A DNA stretch of 64,000 nt, from the NCBI GenBank assembly GCA_037576215.1, contig JBANDB010000004.1, positions 2,852,001 to 2,916,000 of the forward strand, in the 5' to 3' direction. The notes below the pieces were generated by a model. The model saw nothing but the letters and a program-made list of their open reading frames with translations, was not told the DNA's origin and searched no databases. Both the position numbers and the translations under genes were made by a program. The stretch is from Armillaria gallica. Lineage: Eukaryota; Basidiomycota; Agaricomycetes; Agaricales; Physalacriaceae. How positions within the stretch are numbered: the first letter of the stretch is position 1; the number at the start of each line of letters is the position of its first letter. This document shows, piece by piece, positions 59,408 through 64,000 of this stretch.

Positions 59408-61068
59408 ATGAGCGCTTTGCAGGATTTCCATGAATACTGGTGGGGAAATGACAGCACTCTCACTGAAAACACAGTTATACACCTTCCGGCATTCTCAGAC
59501 CTCCTTATTTTTGCTTTTTCCGACTCTCAGCTTTTAGTCCGCAAGGATTATATCTATATCTTTGACCGGCTGCAGCGCTTTTCTCAGACTGACATGTATT
59601 CTACTCGGGGCATCGTCCTGAATGAGCAGTCGGGCATTGGGAAGTCTATGTTCCTCTTCTACGCCCTCATTCGATGTCTGCAGGAGTCTCAAGACGTTAT
59701 CTTTTACTTCTTCCGTCGAACCCTTATTTTCTCGAAAGACGGCGTCCAGAGAATCGACCTTAACGACTTACCGTATGATTCCATTCACTCCCCTATATGG
59801 TGTCTCATAGATAGCTTTGATGGGGAGCGTCCTCCGCTACACCTTATCAGGCACGTGTATATCTTCCCTATGGTTGCTTCATCACGGCCAGGCGAGGCGT
59901 ATTCCAGCTGGGCCAAAAGGAGGTGCGCTTCTCAGCTCGTGATGAATCCTTGGAGAGACCAGGAAATTGCCATAGGGTAGGCTTCTCGCTCATTGTCTCA
60001 TATTTTATTTATGACATCTTGGACAGGGCAGAGCTTTTCAGTCACGACGAGGCCTCGCTCGTCCTATATCAATCGCTATTGCCCCAAGTTTTGAACTTTT
60101 GCGGGCCTATCATACGGGACATTTGTAATTGTCTCTTATTCAAGGGATCAACCACTATGATAGAACATTTCTATGGTCCTCATCCACACGTTTATAATTC
60201 CACTTCCCTCGTTCAAGTACTGACTACCTTTCACTGCTCTACATGGAAAAATATTGATACTCCCTCCTCTACGACTCTCATGTTTCGTCGACCGGCTGCA
60301 TATGCCGGAGGGAGTGACGACGTGTATCTCGACTTCCGCTCCCCCCGTCTTGCACAAGAAGTTTGGGACCAACTTGATCATCTTGGATACGAAGACGCGC
60401 TGGCCTGTTTCTCTCTTTTTAGCTACCGACCTTCTCAAACCGTTGCTGGCCGATGGCTTTTCCAAGTCATCACTCGGAAACAGATATGCCGGCAAACGGC
60501 GCAATTCAGACCTTTGACTCTTCTCCAGGAAATGAGTCTGGCCGAAGGGACAAGAACCTTTATCGACGCCGAGATCCGTGATCATCACTGTCCTCTTATC
60601 AATAGCGCCGAGAGGACACTGGCCTTCTACTCCTCCACGACGGAGATTCTATGCAACACAACCTCTTTCTACATTCCCCGCAAGGTTGCTCAAGACCACT
60701 TGTTTGATGGATTATTCTTTGGCTATGACCCGTTGTCAGGTCCCACCGGGGCGACCCCAGAACCAACAGTCCTGTATATCTTGCGGACAACGACGGAAGC
60801 TAAAAACGGAGGTTCTGAGCTGGGCGTCGATACGATCTGTGAAATCCTCCACCGTTATCCACGTCTTGTACCTATCTACCTTTTGGCGGCACCACTACCG
60901 GACCCAATGACCACTTGCGAGTCCCCTTTTCCCAGAGACAACCCGACGGGCAGCTGGACAATGCCGCAGAGCTGGTTTCAAAGGTGCCCTGGAAAGGTCT
61001 TTTGGCAGTCGATTGAAACTTGTATGCTATTTATTCTTTATCTTCGGTTTTATGCTAACTCATATTGA
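59408..61068 (+). CDS. RHSP/Crinkler-type P-loop NTPase with nuclease-like C-terminus, copy E
   Basis: Exons 59408-59976 and 60027-61068, or with a third exon 61075-61225 after a donor at 61022. The product has LQDFHEYWWGNDS, LLVRKDYIYIFDRLQ, Walker A EQSGIGKS, Walker B-like IWCLIDSFDGE, FPMVASSRPGE, MNPWRDQEIAIG, then FYIPRK, LFDGLFFG, LYILRTTTEAK and PIYLLAAP. The first Gly of the Walker A consensus GxxxxGKS is Glu. The endonuclease-like Asp is kept, Gln is Arg. Without splicing, the frame would stop in the conserved intron at GGGTAG. The open frame upstream of Met 59408 (from 59321) corresponds to 5' flank. It is closest to copy D by eye. Confidence 0.84.
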
Positions 61069-61225
61069 ATACAGGGTAGCCACTGGGATCAACTTCGGAC
61101 TATTTCATTATACGCCGGTGGAGAAGCCCTTACTTATGACTCCGCAGGACAATGTGTTCTTATCTTCAAACTATGACATCTATACATGTATATATTTTAT
61201 GTATTTTCTTGTGAGTTTTCTCTAG

Positions 61226-63190
61226 GAACTTGAACTGATGGGCCTTACCAGTCGCTCTGTATACGCTCTGTTTCCCGCAACCGGTTCGATTCTACTACGT
61301 TCTACATTGACGCACACCGCACCACCTCTGCTCGCGCACACAACGCGCGCACATGGAATTTTCACACTCCCATCGAAAACGAAGATCAAACTCCAGTGCC
61401 AGCTGTCGGGCCTTGCTGTGATTATGAGTACTCACCACTAGTCTGTCGTAGACAGATGCAACACACACGACTCCGGTGGGGGTGAGGGTTGTAGTGAGTG
61501 TATGGAGTCTGTTGCTCAAATAGACCATCCACCGTTCTACTCAGTTATTACAAATCTGATGGGATTCCGGCAATGAATAAATTTTGTATTACAGAGTCTT
61601 GGGACGCGTAGTAAACTAAGGAGGAGCAGGATATCTAATGTTAAAGGTGTATAGTAGTGTAAAATAAAATAATTATGGAGAGAAAGCGAAGCAAGCAGTA
61701 TTTTCTGTCGAAAACGCGCTAGCCGACTTGAATTCGGCATGCCAAACTTGCCGCCGGTAAGCTCAAAACCTAATCGATTTGGCGCAATGCCGACGCAAGG
61801 CCATCAAATTATATAAGGCTTTGTTATAACCTCCTTGAACGGCAACCGACTAACTCACGCGGGGACCCGCAACCAACCCGCAACACACATCTTCTGTGGG
61901 GGATCTGTCTTCTTCTCATGGTGTCAGTGTTGGCGGCATTCTTTGGGATACCTGTTAGTCACGCATACAGCGAGTTGACCTGTCAGAGACATACCGTGTT
62001 TGCAGCTTTGTGGGACAACCGCCAGTGACATTTCTATTTTTCGAGGAGGCCCTTCTCGTTTTCCCAGGATGCGTGGACAACGAGTATGAATGATCCCACC
62101 ACCCTAGAACTCTAGTCAAGAAGTTGAACGTCGCCTATTGACTCATCAGCCCCCTCTTCGCGACATCGTATTACGCGCCGCTCCTTGCAAATCGATGAAT
62201 ACGCATGTATTTTAAGTATGAATCCGTTAGCGTTGCACACAAACCTCCAGGGAGGTAGATAACGGTTTGTTATTGACCCCAAAGCGCGCGCTGGCCCGCC
62301 GGGTGGTTTTATTACGTCGATAGTAGATAGTAGATATAAATACTACCGTCGTCGGTCGAGACTCGACTGTAATCGCCGTCAAAAAAATCATACCGGTTAG
62401 TACTAACTTAGCAGTCACTACAATTCTTTGAGGGGCAAAAGTTCGGGTACGGGGAATCGAACCCCGAGCTGCCGCGCAACTGTCGTAGGGCGCCCGGTAT
62501 CCATCACAGTCGGCTTCAAAGTTATTTTGTAAGAGTCATACAGACCAAATTGGTTCTCTATATCGTCCTCGTGCTGATTCTGGTGAGTGGCAGGTGGAGG
62601 CGTATATGAACAGACAGAACTTCGTGGCGGTTTGAAGAAGGGAAAAGGCAAGCGCGTGCGTGCGGTAGGGCAATCGGAAGGCTGGAGAGAATAGTTTGTG
62701 GCGGCGGAGTTCAAGGTGGGAGAACAGATGGCGGGAGGTCGCGAGGGAGGGTCCGTGCACAGAATAAGATGGAAAAGATGACTGCTAGTATCGAACGAGC
62801 AGCTGGCGGTAATGTATGGTGCAGTACGTCAGTGTTGATGGGATCCGCCTCTTCAGCGCCCTTGACGTCAAATTCGATGCCTTCCACCGTCACACCACTT
62901 CCATTTAGAACATGCTGGCTTGACTCCGTCTTGTTCCCTTTTGTCCATCAGTCTGTGCATCCTCGACTATAATCCCAGCACTTTACTATGTTTTAAGGGT
63001 TACAGTGATGTCTTTATATAAATCCGATAGGGCTTGTCTAGAGGTGTATATACTATAGCGGTATAGATGTTATACTTAGATGATGTAAGCTGAGGATGCA
63101 CGCAAGATTTCCCTATACTATCTACATCACCTATATCCTCTATATGGATGCGAAATTGCTGATGAAGAGGCAGGAATGGTCGTGGGCCAC
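61226..63190. other. Intergenic, nothing coding recognised
   Basis: Almost 2 kb with many short frames and no family match. It includes a tRNA-like fragment near 62.44 kb, listed separately. Confidence 0.45.
62440..62515 (-). other. tRNA-like 3' half (B box and T arm)
   Basis: On the minus strand CTCGGGGTTCGATTCCCCG forms a perfect five-pair T stem with loop TTCGATT and matches the pol III B-box consensus GGTTCGANNCC. It is followed by TACCCGA. The matching 5' acceptor strand (TCGGGTA) and a normal anticodon arm are not found upstream, so this is a tRNA relic or the head of a tRNA-derived element, not a functional tRNA. Confidence 0.4.
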
Positions 63191-64000
63191 CTATGGCGAG
63201 AACGGCGACTTGCACCCGTTATCTACCCAACGCGAGACATTCCGCATGGTCGCCTGGTAGCGATCTGGAGAGTAGTCGTATTCCGTCGTTTGAAAGAGTG
63301 TGTGATCTGATTTCGGATATCCTATAAAGCTATTTCCACTCTGGACCCATCCAGCTCCCAAGGTGTTTTGTATCCTAGAGTTGTCGTAACTGTAGCTGCT
63401 ACCAACAGTGGGAACACAGCTCGCGCATGATTGATCATTACAGTGTCTATGTCCCTGGACTGAGCACTTGGTGCATTTGACGGTGGGAGATATTCCTGGA
63501 TATCCATCATTAGTTATACAACTATCAAGAGAGCCGACTACCAACGCACGCTGTCGGCGTTTACCGCCGAATAGATCCACATCCTTTCGCCAAATTAGGC
63601 ATTTCTCATAGACAGAAGGTGTCGCATGCGTGATGACCTTGCAGTCCGGGAGTACCGGCCTGAGAGTTACCTCCTCCCGTCGATATCCTGGGTACCTATG
63701 CACAGTACGCTGGACGACGTCATAAAGGGTTAGCAGGGTAGTGATCTGTATTTCAGTCAGATAAACAAGATCAAAACCAATAAGACGACCCTAGCCTGTA
63801 AATATTCTATTGCATCTTGAACTTTCAGTTGAAGATCTTGAAATTGTCCAGCTCGCCGCTTCGCGAAGAAGAAGAGATAAAATATGTTCCTGTTTGTCTC
63901 TTTTTTGATGAAATCTTGTACTTCACGCAGATTCCTGACCCTTCAAGTTAGGCAGCAATAGAATAAGTAGCTTCGCTAAAAGCTCACAGTACAAACCGGT
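63191..64000 (-). CDS. Hypothetical protein, 3' part; four-helix (STAND-type) N-terminal domain
   Basis: The gene enters from beyond the right edge. The visible upstream exon reads VRNLREVQDFIKKETNRNIF, then AKRRAGQFQDLQLKVQDAIE. This helical pattern is common to the adaptor-like N-terminal domain of fungal STAND, kinase and ankyrin proteins. A probable intron of about 45 bp (donor GTCGTC) joins ..YLQAR to ITTLLTLYDVVQRTVHRYPG. The C-terminal part has RREEVTLRPVLPDCKV and a Cys/His cluster, CTKCSVQGHRHCNDQSCASC, before the stop at 63191. No kinase or NACHT domain follows, so the protein ends early or is spliced differently. The family is inferred. Confidence 0.5.

Noticed and set aside
62418..62714. 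98-codon minus-strand frame over the tRNA-like fragment
   Set aside because: It reads through the T-arm sequence; composition is not protein-like.

Overview
The window is nuclear DNA of a filamentous basidiomycete, most likely an Agaricomycete. Nearly every gene is interrupted by 45-60 bp GT..AG introns, genes lie on both strands at moderate density, and the gene content is typical of mushrooms: an aspzincin (M35) protease, a psi-factor fatty-acid oxygenase, an RTA1-like protein, a CipC-like protein, a CCH1 calcium channel and eIF3a. No rRNA, intact tRNA, CRISPR array or complete autonomous transposon was seen.

Left part (0-20.9 kb), mostly ordinary genes: the C-terminal end of a Ser/Thr kinase (+); an RTA1-like membrane protein (-); a secreted M35 metalloprotease (-); an MDR-type NADPH oxidoreductase (+); a 106-aa CipC/DUF3759-type protein (-); a decayed copy of an uncharacterised nuclease-like gene (11.9-12.95 kb); eIF3a (+); an 86-bp tandem repeat; and a possible secreted protein (-).

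Centre (21.4-41.6 kb) and 59.3-61.2 kb, the accessory part: five paralogues of a P-loop NTPase that ends in a restriction-endonuclease-like region, resembling the RHSP/Crinkler type. They lie at 21.5, 25.5, 35.4, 39.3 and 59.4 kb on both strands and flank an intact 23-exon CCH1 gene (27.7-35.0 kb). The copies share an intron, 5' flanking sequence and domain order, but differ at the putative nuclease residues. One copy is broken by a single nonsense codon. Around them lie a truncated ribonucleotide reductase small-subunit pseudogene, a 398-bp element with inverted repeats, and a duplicated piece of the eIF3a 3' region that now supplies the possible first codons of one NTPase copy.

Right part: a Ppo-type dioxygenase/P450 fusion with one apparent frameshift, a polytopic membrane protein, a 5'-truncated PI-PLC, a PIN-domain protein, a small hypothetical protein, a nuclease-like gene whose relic sits at 12 kb, the fifth NTPase copy, and the 3' part of a gene with a four-helix-like N-terminal domain. 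Exon models were built by eye from reading frame, GT/AG sites and family conservation. Exact splice sites should be read as predictions.
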